From positions 62,001 through 126,000 of the forward strand of contig JAROBA010000008.1 in the NCBI GenBank assembly GCA_029432815.1: 64,000 nt of DNA, given 5' to 3'. The position numbers were made by a program, and so were the translations under genes. Below are positions 26,278 to 35,400 of the stretch, one piece after another. Source of the DNA: Pontiellaceae bacterium B1224. Lineage in GTDB: Bacteria > Verrucomicrobiota > Kiritimatiellia > Kiritimatiellales > Pontiellaceae. The notes under the pieces were generated by a model. It was not told the origin of the DNA, searched no databases, and saw only the letters and a list, made by a program, of their open reading frames with translations. Position 1 is the first letter of the stretch, and every line of letters starts with the position of its first letter.

Positions 26278-26372
26278 GCCGATTGTCGATTTGAGGAACT
26301 CAGTCGGCGTTGGCCTTTCTTATGTAATGCTGTCGCAGACCCGCAAATCGGAAATCAAAAATCAGCAATCAA
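26278..26372. repeat. Heptanucleotide array with inverted arm, locus B
   Basis: Four units of the type AAATCGG/AAATCAA/AAATCAG/CAATCAA run tandemly at 26345-26372 and stop two bases before the neighbouring gene's stop codon. An inverted arm of the same type (CCGATTG TCGATTT) starts 20 bases after the other gene's stop. The layout copies locus A: two convergent gene ends, inverted heptamer arms, a 50-60 base middle. Confidence 0.8.
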
Positions 26373-26374
26373 AA

Positions 26375-27454
26375 TTAGATGCCATCCGCCATCGCCTGCG
26401 CCCGCATCGACAGCTCGGCGGCTTTAAACGTGCGCTCCTGCGTCATCGCATTTTCAGTGCGGTTGATGCTGTCTAGAATTAAGTCGCCGAAGAAGGGAAA
26501 GCCGGTGTTATCCAGACATTGGATTTCCAGTTCCTCCGTTCCATTTACCAGAAAAATCTTACTGGCCGGAGCCGCTCGGGCGACATCCATATATTTTCGT
26601 GCTTCCAGTGTGCCTTCGGTGCCCATCACAAATGTGCGGCCATCGCCCCAGCTGGCCGATCCATCCGGCGTAAACCAGTCGATGCGGCAGTAGAACGAAG
26701 CACCGTTATCGGCCGTCAGGGATACTTCTCCAAAATCTTCCAATCCCGGCTTGTCGGGATTATTGAAGTTTTCAACGCGGGCAAAATTGATCGTAGCATC
26801 TTTCGCGCCCGTGTAGGAAAGGAACTGCTCAAACTGATGCGAACCGATATCGGTCAGGATGCCGCCGTATTTTTCCTTATCAAAAAACCAATCGGGGCGC
26901 GTTTCTTTTGCCAGACGGTGCGGTGCAAGATTGACGACCTGTAACACGCGGCCAACCGCACCATCGGCAATCAGCTTCCCGGCACGCATGCCGGCTTCGT
27001 TATGCAGCCGCTCACTGAAGTAGACCATGTATTTCTTCCCCGTCTCTGCCACGACGTTTCGCGCTTGCTCAAGCTGATCGAGGGTGGTGAACGGGGACTT
27101 GTCGGTGAAATAGTCTTTGCCGGCTTCCAATGCCTGGAAACCGATGCCCGCGCGTTCGGAAGGAATGGCCGCCGATGCGACCATTTTGATTTCGGGATCA
27201 TTCAGAATTTGCTCATACGATTCCGCGGCCTGTGCTTCCGGGTTTTTCTTGATAAATGCGGCCAGCCGTTTTGGATCGGGATCGTAAGCCCATTTCAGGG
27301 TTGCGCCGGCATCTTTCAGCCCATTGGTCTGACCATAGATATGGCCGTGGTCCAGAAACGCGGAGGCGAACATAAATTCTCGGGGCTCAACGACCTTTTC
27401 CGTTTCAGCAGTCGGCGCATAGTCCGCTCCGCTGGCAATCTGATGTTTGTTCAT
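26375..27454 (-). CDS. Gfo/Idh/MocA family oxidoreductase
   Basis: A 359-residue cytosolic enzyme without a signal sequence. The Rossmann glycine motif is replaced by the shorter ASAFLDHGHIYGQTNGLKDAG, as in a subgroup of the family. The EAGKDYFTDKSPF block (usual EKP) carries DKS instead of EKP, so the catalytic lysine is kept but its neighbours are changed. GGILTDIGSHQFEQFL is the second conserved segment. It is the last gene of a three-gene minus-strand unit with a second Gfo/Idh gene (9-bp gap) and an Nramp-fold transporter. Likely role: NAD(P)-dependent sugar or polyol oxidation; substrate unknown. Confidence 0.85.
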   Translation of the reverse strand: MNKHQIASGADYAPTAETEKVVEPREFMFASAFLDHGHIYGQTNGLKDAGATLKWAYDPDPKRLAAFIKKNPEAQAAESYEQILNDPEIKMVASAAIPSERAGIGFQALEAGKDYFTDKSPFTTLDQLEQARNVVAETGKKYMVYFSERLHNEAGMRAGKLIADGAVGRVLQVVNLAPHRLAKETRPDWFFDKEKYGGILTDIGSHQFEQFLSYTGAKDATINFARVENFNNPDKPGLEDFGEVSLTADNGASFYCRIDWFTPDGSASWGDGRTFVMGTEGTLEARKYMDVARAAPASKIFLVNGTEELEIQCLDNTGFPFFGDLILDSINRTENAMTQERTFKAAELSMRAQAMADGI

Positions 27455-27463
27455 AAAAATTTC

Positions 27464-28609
27464 CTATCGGTACGATTTCGACATATCGACCTTAGCTGCA
27501 GTCTTGAGCACTTTGCGTGGTTTGGACTGTGCAATTTTTTCCTGAATAGCTTTTTCATACGCAGCGCCATTCAGTGGCAGGCAGACTATGTCATCGATCC
27601 ATGTCGAATAAATCATGGCGCCGGCGAGCTCGAGGGAGTTCAATCCATCGGTCGCCGGAGCAATCAGTTCCGCTTTACCAGTTGCGGCCTGAACGACGTT
27701 ATTCAGAATGGCCACGTGCTGGTTAACGGTTTCCAAGGGTTGGAAAATCTCTTCGGATATATCCGGGGTTCCAAACATTTCATCGGTGGCTTTGCTGAAC
27801 GCGGATACGGATTCGCTGGTGCGGATCAGCTTCACTTCATTCCCATCGGTGATGATTGTGCCGAGATCGCCGACGATTTCGAGACGGTTGGAGCCGGGGC
27901 ATTCGCCGGTACTGGCGGCAAACTGTCCGGTTGCACCATTGGCGAATTCAAAATAGGCGTTCACTTCGTCTTCCACTTCAATATCGTGGTATTTACCGAA
28001 GGAGCATTGGGCGCGTACCTTGGTCGGCATACCAACGAGCCATTGCAGGACATCGATATTGTGTGGACATTGATTCATCAGCATACCGCCGCCTTCACCT
28101 TTCCAGGTGGCACGCCACGGGCTGGATGCATAATAGATTTCCGGGCGGAACCAGTTCGTCATGGTCCAGGATACGCGTTGCAATTCCCCCAGCGCACCTT
28201 CATCGATCCACTGCTTGATCTTAACGTAGCAGGGATGCGTGCGCTGATTCATCATCAGCGCCACAATCTGATCATCGCGCTGTTTCGCTGCCAGAATCCG
28301 TTCGCCTTCCGCCTTATGGCAGGCGAGGGGTTTTTCCATAATCAGGTGCAGCCCGGCTTCCAATGCCTGGATACCGACCGGGGCGTGCAGATAGGTGGGA
28401 AGCGCCACAATCACGGCGTCGCACAAGCCGGATTCAATCAGCTCCGAAGCATCGCCGAAGCAGGTAATTTTCTGTTCTTTAAAATCGTCTATGGACTCGA
28501 TCGGCTGGTTGGCCACGGCCACCAGTTCGGCGCCCTCAATGAGTCCGTCCTGTATGTTCTTTGCATGCACGCGGCCAATATTTCCGAGCCCGATAATTCC
28601 GAATTTCAT
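27464..28609 (-). CDS. Gfo/Idh/MocA family oxidoreductase
   Basis: A 381-residue enzyme with canonical N-terminus MKFGIIGLGNIGRVHAKNI (GxGxxG), LPTYLHAPVGIQALEAGLHLIMEKPLACH with the EKP catalytic block (about residues 90-110), and GGGMLMNQCPHNIDVLQWLVG with the active-site His. Its C-terminal domain resembles myo-inositol dehydrogenase/1,5-anhydrofructose reductase types. It lies between the Nramp-fold transporter and the second Gfo/Idh gene. A 549-codon antisense open frame overlaps it and is not considered real. Confidence 0.88.
   Translation of the reverse strand: MKFGIIGLGNIGRVHAKNIQDGLIEGAELVAVANQPIESIDDFKEQKITCFGDASELIESGLCDAVIVALPTYLHAPVGIQALEAGLHLIMEKPLACHKAEGERILAAKQRDDQIVALMMNQRTHPCYVKIKQWIDEGALGELQRVSWTMTNWFRPEIYYASSPWRATWKGEGGGMLMNQCPHNIDVLQWLVGMPTKVRAQCSFGKYHDIEVEDEVNAYFEFANGATGQFAASTGECPGSNRLEIVGDLGTIITDGNEVKLIRTSESVSAFSKATDEMFGTPDISEEIFQPLETVNQHVAILNNVVQAATGKAELIAPATDGLNSLELAGAMIYSTWIDDIVCLPLNGAAYEKAIQEKIAQSKPRKVLKTAAKVDMSKSYR
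27731..27745. repeat. Dispersed palindrome, exact copy (centre GGG)
   Basis: TTCCAA-GGG-TTGGAA inside the Gfo/Idh gene, encoding FQPLE. Confidence 0.95.
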
Positions 28610-28686
28610 TATAAATTTCTCAGTTCTATTGATCTAAACTTTGGACGTTGAATCTCTGTGACCATATTTATTCCTGTTTGAAGTCG

Positions 28687-30396
28687 TCATAGATTAGGCT
28701 TTTTTTTGCGTACGAAATGAACAATCACCGCGAGGGCAATGAAGCCGACAAGTATCCAGATTCCTGTCCATTGAAGTTTCGACCACAAGCTGTAGAAGCT
28801 GCCGAACGAAGCGAGGCCGGCCGCAACCAGCATGGCCGTATTCCAGGCAATGCGTTTGCCTCCGGTCGGCATATTTTCTTTGAGCAGGCTCTTCGAGTTC
28901 ATAAGCAGGAAAAATGAAAAATAGGCGATGGGAAGCAACACCATGCCGAAGACGGAGGTGGGTACGGCAAGCCAGAATCGCGCCTTGGCCTGGCCCCAGA
29001 CAAAGGGTCCGATGACGCCAATCAGCGGCATCATTGCTCCTAGTTTATAGGTGAGCCCGTGCATTGGTTTATTGGCGATTTCGCAGATCACAAAGCCGTT
29101 GATTAACATCAGGACGATGATCGTGGAAACGGCCATGCCTGTTACGCCAAAACCGAAAATGGCATTGGCCACCGTACTTCCGGTGAGCGGTGCGAGGCTT
29201 TGAGCGAGTTGGCCGGCATCGCGTTTGACGAGCATCGCGGCCATGCGGCGGTCGGATACGGGGAGGTCGGCGATCTTTTTATCGAGCTGTTCCGGTGAAA
29301 GGGCAACAACGGCATCCGGACCAAGTTCCACTGTAAGACGTTGTGTCGCCAGCCCTTTGTATTGGGCAAGCAATCCACCGGCCGGTTTGATGAGCTGCCC
29401 ATTCGCATCTTTCTCGCCCAGCAGACCCGGCGCGGGTTGGGCATGAAATTGGCTCGAGGCCACAATCACAATGCAGCTGGTAACCAAAAGGAAGGGAATG
29501 AAAAGACCGGTGCTGAGATCGAAGATGGCCATACCGCGGAAATCCTTGTCCCATCCGCGCTTCAGCATGGAGTAGGGAAGGAGAAGTGTCATGTTGATCC
29601 CGACGGCGGTGGCCGCTGCCCCGATCATCACATCACGTTGCTGGGCAACAATCAGGCCGGTCCAGAAATCACGCATATTATCAGCCACAGCAGCAAGTGC
29701 TGGATCAAAGCTTGCAGCAGGCTTTGAGAGCAAAGACAGGTTCGGGACATAGCCTGACCAGATTTCTCGCCATGGCAGTGCATCACTGCTGTTGGCCAAT
29801 TTAACCACAACGCCGAAGAATGAAATAACAACCATTCCCACAACGGCTTTCAGCATCCAGTCGAAAACTTTGACTCCTTTTTTACCGCTGTCGTAGGACC
29901 AGACAAACGTGACGGCGATGGCCGCGATTACCAGGCAGATGATGGTTTGAGCCGTACCGGCCGACATAGCGCCTTCGCCGAAAACGCCCGGCATCAGATT
30001 TTGGCGGGTGGCGGCGGTGGCCAGATTAAACTGCGGCAAAGACCATACACAATTGGCTAGCAGGGTGGCGATAATCCAGCCCCAACCAAGCACCGGATTG
30101 ACATGCCTGTTGATGGCCCTGAAGGGTTTTTCGCCGGTAGAAAGGGTGACGTAGCCAATTGCGCTGAGCATGATGACTCCCATAATCATGGCAATGGGTT
30201 GCAACCAAAGGAAAGCAAAGCCGCCGAGTACGCCCAGATATAAGGCCGTCGCCAGCGATCCACCCCCGAGGGTAATCGCGCTTTGCAACCATCCGGGCCC
30301 AGATAACTTCACAAAGGCCTTCAGCGTGGCGCCTTTTCCTTGCTTGCGAGCGTTGTTAATAAGCTCCCGATTGCTTTCTACGGATGACGGCTCCAT
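28687..30396 (-). CDS. Nramp-fold transporter lacking the metal-binding motifs
   Basis: A 569-residue protein with 11-12 membrane helices and the Nramp opening GPGWLQSAITL. In canonical Nramp the next residues are DPGN, whose Asp and Asn bind the metal; here they are GGGS (44-47). The helix-6 MPHN motif is replaced by LPYS (about 274-277). A roughly 90-residue soluble insertion (about 315-405) between later helices is also unusual. The substrate is therefore probably not Mn2+ or Fe2+. It heads the unit with two Gfo/Idh oxidoreductases, suggesting uptake of an organic compound. AAGGAAATGCC precedes the ATG. Confidence 0.82.
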   Translation of the reverse strand: MEPSSVESNRELINNARKQGKGATLKAFVKLSGPGWLQSAITLGGGSLATALYLGVLGGFAFLWLQPIAMIMGVIMLSAIGYVTLSTGEKPFRAINRHVNPVLGWGWIIATLLANCVWSLPQFNLATAATRQNLMPGVFGEGAMSAGTAQTIICLVIAAIAVTFVWSYDSGKKGVKVFDWMLKAVVGMVVISFFGVVVKLANSSDALPWREIWSGYVPNLSLLSKPAASFDPALAAVADNMRDFWTGLIVAQQRDVMIGAAATAVGINMTLLLPYSMLKRGWDKDFRGMAIFDLSTGLFIPFLLVTSCIVIVASSQFHAQPAPGLLGEKDANGQLIKPAGGLLAQYKGLATQRLTVELGPDAVVALSPEQLDKKIADLPVSDRRMAAMLVKRDAGQLAQSLAPLTGSTVANAIFGFGVTGMAVSTIIVLMLINGFVICEIANKPMHGLTYKLGAMMPLIGVIGPFVWGQAKARFWLAVPTSVFGMVLLPIAYFSFFLLMNSKSLLKENMPTGGKRIAWNTAMLVAAGLASFGSFYSLWSKLQWTGIWILVGFIALAVIVHFVRKKKPNL

Positions 30397-30422
30397 GGCA
30401 TTTCCTTAATTAGTTAATAAAG

Positions 30423-30437
30423 ATGACATAATGTCAT
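30423..30437. promoter_or_regulatory. Candidate operator upstream of the Nramp-fold/Gfo-Idh unit
   Basis: ATGACAT-A-ATGTCAT, 7-base perfect arms around a single base, centred 34 bases before the transporter start. Size and symmetry suit a GntR- or similar dimeric repressor; no regulator gene is adjacent. Confidence 0.5.
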
Positions 30438-30483
30438 GAGCAAGGTTACGCGTCAAGACTGATCTAACCGGGAGAGGCTCCTT

Positions 30484-31167
30484 CTAAGAATCTATAGAAA
30501 GCAAAGAATCCAAAAGATTGGCGAGACTTTTATTCACGGTTCCAATGTTTGGAAGGCCGGCTTTCATTTCATCGTCTGATTGAATGAAAGGAGCATCCAC
30601 GAGTTCGTGACCGCAATTTTCGATGAGCGCTTCCATACTTTCCTCTGTGGTTTCCATATGGAACTGGAGCCCAACCACTCTGTCCTTGAATACAAAGCCC
30701 TGGTTAATTCCCGGTTCGCTGGTGGCCAGTGCAACGGCATCATCCGGTATTTCGAACGTATCTCCATGCCAATGGAATACGGTTAACTTCTCAGGAATAA
30801 GATCCGGTGCACCTGCGCAGCGCTGGATCGGGAACCAGCCGATTTCTTTTGCAGGGCCGGGATAGACCTTCGCTCCGAGCACGTCCGCCATCAACTGGGC
30901 TCCGAGGCAAATGCCGAGCACTGTCTTTTCTTCGTCAATCGCGAGCTCAATGAACTCTTTTTCATCGGTCAGCCATGGGTGATCATTGTAATCGAAGATT
31001 CCCATGGGGCCGCCCATAATGATGAGCCAGTCGAAATCATCCACATCGGGCAGCTCTTCGTCTTCATACAGCCGGGTACAAGTAATATCGAAGTCGTGTT
31101 GCTCCGCCCAGTCTTCAATTGTTCCCAAGCTTTCAAACGGTACATGCTGCAACCAATGTAGTTTCAT
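30484..31167 (-). CDS. Class I glutamine amidotransferase-like protein
   Basis: A 227-residue stand-alone GATase1 of the GuaA-like type (COG0518). Seen: LIIMGGPMGIFD, the nucleophile elbow GICLGAQL with C87, and the catalytic pair H170 and E172 in LQFHMETT. Such proteins hydrolyse gamma-glutamyl amides or serve unknown amidotransfer partners; a synthetase domain is absent. I chose ATG 31165-31167 (5 bases after the SOUL gene stop, with GGAAG upstream) because the upstream extension is not family-like. Likely cotranscribed with the SOUL protein gene. Confidence 0.85.
   Translation of the reverse strand: MKLHWLQHVPFESLGTIEDWAEQHDFDITCTRLYEDEELPDVDDFDWLIIMGGPMGIFDYNDHPWLTDEKEFIELAIDEEKTVLGICLGAQLMADVLGAKVYPGPAKEIGWFPIQRCAGAPDLIPEKLTVFHWHGDTFEIPDDAVALATSEPGINQGFVFKDRVVGLQFHMETTEESMEALIENCGHELVDAPFIQSDDEMKAGLPNIGTVNKSLANLLDSLLSIDS
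30540..30554. repeat. Dispersed palindrome, exact copy (centre TGT)
   Basis: TTCCAA-TGT-TTGGAA near the 3' end of the amidotransferase gene, encoding LPNIG. Confidence 0.95.
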
Positions 31168-31172
31168 TTGTT

Positions 31173-31730
31173 CTATTCTTCCTTTGTTTGCTCGGCCGGA
31201 ACAACCGGAACGTGAACTTCGAATTTTTTCATGAAGGCGGGAACATACGGTCCGTTCCAGAAAATTGCGTAAGCCTCGCCACTCTGCTTCCAATCTTTGG
31301 AAGCTTGCAGTTGATCAAACAGGTTTTTGCGGGCCTGCTCAAAATTTTTCTCAGAATATCCGCCGCGAACACCGAGGCTCATAACCATTCGTGCCGGTTC
31401 AACAACGACTTCCACCGATTCACTGTTCCTCAGATCCTTCGTTAGATCTTGTGTGCCGACGTAGAAATACATCTTTCCCGGGTTGATATCCGCCTTCACA
31501 GGAACCGTCATGGAAACATCATTCGCTTTGATGTAACGAAAAAGCTGGCCGAACATTGCGTTGTTCTCATCGAAATAGCTCTCACCTCGACGCGCCACAA
31601 TCAGCGTCCGTTCCGGGATCTCTTTGATTTCGATGGTTCCCGGTTTTGTTTCCTCAAAGGCCTTTTCATAGGCCAATCCCGCCGCCGGAACGATCAGAAC
31701 CACTGCACATGTCACTAATAATGTGTTCAT
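31173..31730 (-). CDS. SOUL heme-binding family protein
   Basis: A 185-residue exported protein with signal peptide 1-20 (ends GLAYE). The SOUL/HEBP fold is seen as IEIKEIPERTLIVARRGES, a FGQLFRYIKANDVSMTVPVKADI core (family I-x-M-T-x-P-V), and SLGVRGGYSEKNFEQARKNL. Related proteins bind heme or tetrapyrroles; binding here is inferred, and the His ligand of HEBP is not conserved across the family. It sits immediately before the amidotransferase gene. Confidence 0.85.
   Translation of the reverse strand: MNTLLVTCAVVLIVPAAGLAYEKAFEETKPGTIEIKEIPERTLIVARRGESYFDENNAMFGQLFRYIKANDVSMTVPVKADINPGKMYFYVGTQDLTKDLRNSESVEVVVEPARMVMSLGVRGGYSEKNFEQARKNLFDQLQASKDWKQSGEAYAIFWNGPYVPAFMKKFEVHVPVVPAEQTKEE
31288..31302. 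repeat. Dispersed palindrome, exact copy (centre TCT)
   Basis: TTCCAA-TCT-TTGGAA in the SOUL gene, encoding SKDWK. Confidence 0.95.
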
Positions 31731-31835
31731 ACGTAATCTCCTTAATGGAGAGCGTTCGTATGCAAATTGGAAACCTTACGGACTAAGCCGGATAAATAGT
31801 TGGATAGTCAGTGTGAGAGGCCCCTCGTGCATCAG

Positions 31836-32426
31836 CTATTGCTCTTTTTTGCCGGCCAGAATGTTTTCCAGATACAGATCGAAATAGTTCCAGTCTTCAT
31901 CCGCTGGATTTGGGATGAGTGGTTTTTCGTTGTGCAGTGGGTCATTTTCGATCCAGAGGTTGTCTAGGTTGAAAATATAGCCCGGTTGAGCAAAAAAATT
32001 ATAATCAGGGGATAAATTGAGCCCCCTCCATTTTTGGGAACGGGAGGTTAGCGGGAACTCGTCTTTAATTTTAAAATCGGCTTTAGAAATTTTCAGCACC
32101 TTGCGCAGGCCTATGCCCGGATAGTGCATGATATAATGGGACTCACCTTTGCTCCCCATATATTTGTATAAGTCTGCGATGGAGCACTGCTGGTAGTTTG
32201 GAACAGGGATTGCCTGTATCTCTTTGGCATACAGGGTGTCGGGCAGATTTAAAGCAATGGATGTATTCTGATAGGACGCTTTACCGGCATAGGCTGTTCC
32301 ATACCCGCTGACCAACACGGGTAATGCAGTAGTAGCCGATGCTGACAGCGCAACATCTTTTGCATCGTGAGTCGTGCACCCTGCAATACATGACAGGGCG
32401 AATAACCAGATAAAACGTTTATTCAT
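31836..32426 (-). CDS. Putative lipoprotein of unknown function
   Basis: A 196-residue protein with a lipoprotein signal (residues 1-16, IAGC lipobox with C16), followed by 180 residues I cannot place in a family. It contains several short aromatic strands (PDYNFFAQPGYIFNLDNLW) and no catalytic motif. The start overlaps the stop of the 1256-residue transglutaminase gene by 4 bp, so it is probably produced with it and may anchor or assist it at the outer membrane. Confidence 0.7.
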   Translation of the reverse strand: MNKRFIWLFALSCIAGCTTHDAKDVALSASATTALPVLVSGYGTAYAGKASYQNTSIALNLPDTLYAKEIQAIPVPNYQQCSIADLYKYMGSKGESHYIMHYPGIGLRKVLKISKADFKIKDEFPLTSRSQKWRGLNLSPDYNFFAQPGYIFNLDNLWIENDPLHNEKPLIPNPADEDWNYFDLYLENILAGKKEQ

Positions 32427-35400
32427 CGACTACTTTTCTTTTTAAGCAGAATGGTGTGCATGTCGGGGTGGGAGAGCTTTTTTGAGGCGGCGATGATCTT
32501 CGGGAAATCTTCGGAGGGAATCAGGGCCGGTTTCAGATCGGTCATCTGTACCATGCGGATGGCGTTGGCGCGCGGGGAATATTCCACTGCAATTTCAACC
32601 ATGCCGGCCCCGTTGGGGGCCTGCCAGGAAAAGGAGTTCGGCATAATGACCGGTTCGTAGCCGTCGGGCAGGATAATATTATATTCCGTAATGCTGTCGA
32701 CATAGTTGCCCCAGGCGAGCGGGAGCGTGCGTTCGTTGGAACGGTATTTCAGCAGGCCGCCCAGTCCGCCGGGAACTGCGAAATAGAGGTAGTCCCCGTC
32801 CTGTACCGCATAGCGATCCGCCACGATGGAAAATTCAATTTTGCCGGGATAGGTGTCGTGCAGGGTGATTAGTTCCGATGCGGCAGTGGCCGACTGCGAG
32901 ACCCCTGATACAATTTCCAGATAGTGCCGGCGTAGCTTTTCAGGCGTGATTTCGGAATACCGCTGATTGAAACCTTCGAAGGCCGTTCCCTGCACCACAC
33001 CGCTTTGCGTCATACCAGCCTGTCCATCGGCCGCAATGCTGATTTCATAAACGGTGTGCGAACGGTTTTCTTTGTCCGGATCGACTTTGAGCTGGCTGGT
33101 GGTGCCCTTGCTGAGGTTCAGCTGAACGCGGCGGTCGTAGGGAGAGGTTCCGAGTTCTGCATACTGGGACGAGCCGTTCATATAGACGGTTTCGCCAGCC
33201 ACTTTAACTTTCACCAGGACCGAACTGAATGCACTGCGGGAAGGGATCGAAAGCAACGGTTCGGCCGCTTCCGGAATCAGGGAAACCGCACCGGACAGGA
33301 TGAATTCAGGATTAAATCCAGCGGACTTCAGCAAGGTGTAGAGCAGGATCATCCGGTCGGGGTTGTTTCCGTATCGATCCTTCAGCGTCACGTCGGCATC
33401 CGAAATCGCGGAGAGCGGAAGGCTGGTGAGTCCGGGGCCGGCCTCGCGAATATTTTTTGCAATCCAATCGCGAATGGCGACGGCTTTGGAAGTTTCATCC
33501 GCAGCACCCTCGGTGATCTGTTCGGCCAGCTGTTCCGCTTCCGGTTGATCTACGGTGGCGGCCAGCAACGCATTGCGTACGGTGTTGCCATAGGTTTTCC
33601 AATCACTGGAAGAAATAAAGACGGTGGGGTTGAAGGTATACCAGGGGGGCAGTGCCTCTTCTGTTTCAACGGGCGGCTGGTTTTCAGCTTTCCAGACATA
33701 GGAAATCGTCCCGTCGCTTTCCGTGCGGGTTTCTGCAATGCCCGTATTGCGGATCTTCAGATCCATCGTCGACGGGGCAGAGAGGGTCACGGTTTTAAGG
33801 TCGACCGGTTCATGTCCATTGAACGACTGCGCGGTGGAGAAGAAGGGCTTGCCATCTACGGTGGAAGTAAATTCATATTCCAGCACACTGCCGATTTCAA
33901 CACCCGGGAGATTGGCCACGAGCAGTTTTTCAGCGGGATAACGCGGTGCTGAAGAGACCCAGCCGGCATCCATAATGTTGAGTTCGTCTTCGCCCAGTTT
34001 TTTTACCGACCCATCGGGATGGGTTACCTGCGCTTTGGTCAGCTCGATGTTCTGCCACGCGGGGTTATAGGCCAGCTTGATTTCGGAATTTGCCTTCTTA
34101 CCGCCATAGGTCAGAATTTCAACACGGGAGTTTTGGGTCTCTTTCCAAACACTGGAACTTTCCAGTTCGATCCGTGTGTCGCGCGAAAGAATACGGACGT
34201 CGGGCTTAATGGAACTTCCAGGGATTGGAAGATCGAGGATCAGCTTCTTTCGCAGGTTGTATTCAATTCCCTTCAGGCTGTCTTTCAAAACCAGATATTG
34301 CTCCGGAGTAAACTCAACCGCGTTCAGCAGGAAGGTGTTCGTCGCGGTCAGCATTCCTTCGTTTTGGGCCACCTGAACATTCCAGCTCAGCTCGTCGCCA
34401 TCAATGGCGGTATACTCCGGAATATTGAGGGTTCCGATATCGTCCGGAATGTTGAGTTCCAGCGTTTCGCGAATCCCGGCCGTCATGCGGGTGTAGAGCG
34501 GATACTTGCGCTTCTCGAGTCCGGTCTGGCCGATCAGGAAATTGGCATAGCCGAGCGAACTTCCAAGCTTTGGAAGAACCAGCATCTTATTCTGTTCGCC
34601 TTCAATCAGCAGATTGTCCGCCGAATAGGAAAGGTTCACCGTCAGCGGCTGCGTCGTATCGCGCAGCTCCTTCGGCAGAATTTCCAACGATTGGAGCTCG
34701 GCGGTCGGCATGGAACGTTTGAGGTGCGATTCAAAAAACTGGCGGCGCTCTTCGGGTTTAATCTTGGAAAAATAGCCGCGGTAGACAGTGTCGTTAATGC
34801 CTTCAAAAATCATCGAGCTTTGTGCTTCCAGATTGCCGGCTTTATCGAGCGAGCCCGATGAGGTGATCTTCAGCAGGTTGTCTTCCGCCGGAATGATGGG
34901 GGAGGTGAGCAGCGTTTCGCCTTCGGGGCGCGCCACGATATAACTCATATTCTGCAGATAGGTCGGGAAAATATCTTTGGTATTTTCGTCGGTCGAATCC
35001 ATCAGAATATATTCACCGTCATCGCCCAGCGCCGCCGTAACCGCGTGGTTGAAAAACGGCTGGGGGACTTCTTCATCTTTCTTCGGTCCGGCCATGATGA
35101 TGACCGGAAAGGCTTCTACATCCACAATCCGCAACATGGCGGCGAGCAGCGCGGCTTTATCGCGACAGACGCCATAGCGGTTGGAGAAGGTCATGCTGAC
35201 ATCGTGCGGTTCATATCCCGGCGCCTCGTCTTCGGTGGTAATGCCCATGTAGCGGATATCCTGCGAAACAAAATTAAACACTGCGTTGATTTTTTCCATG
35301 GTGTTGGTGGCACCCTCCACCAACTCATGCGCCTTGGCTTCCATTTCCGGGGTGGTGGATTCCAGACGCGGCAGGCAGAGGTCCCAATACCATTTGGAAA

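Noticed and set aside
27002-28651. 549-codon plus-strand open frame antisense to two Gfo/Idh genes
   Set aside because: The opposite strand encodes two clear oxidoreductases with family motifs and good ribosome sites; the antisense translation shows no domain and is explained by codon bias.
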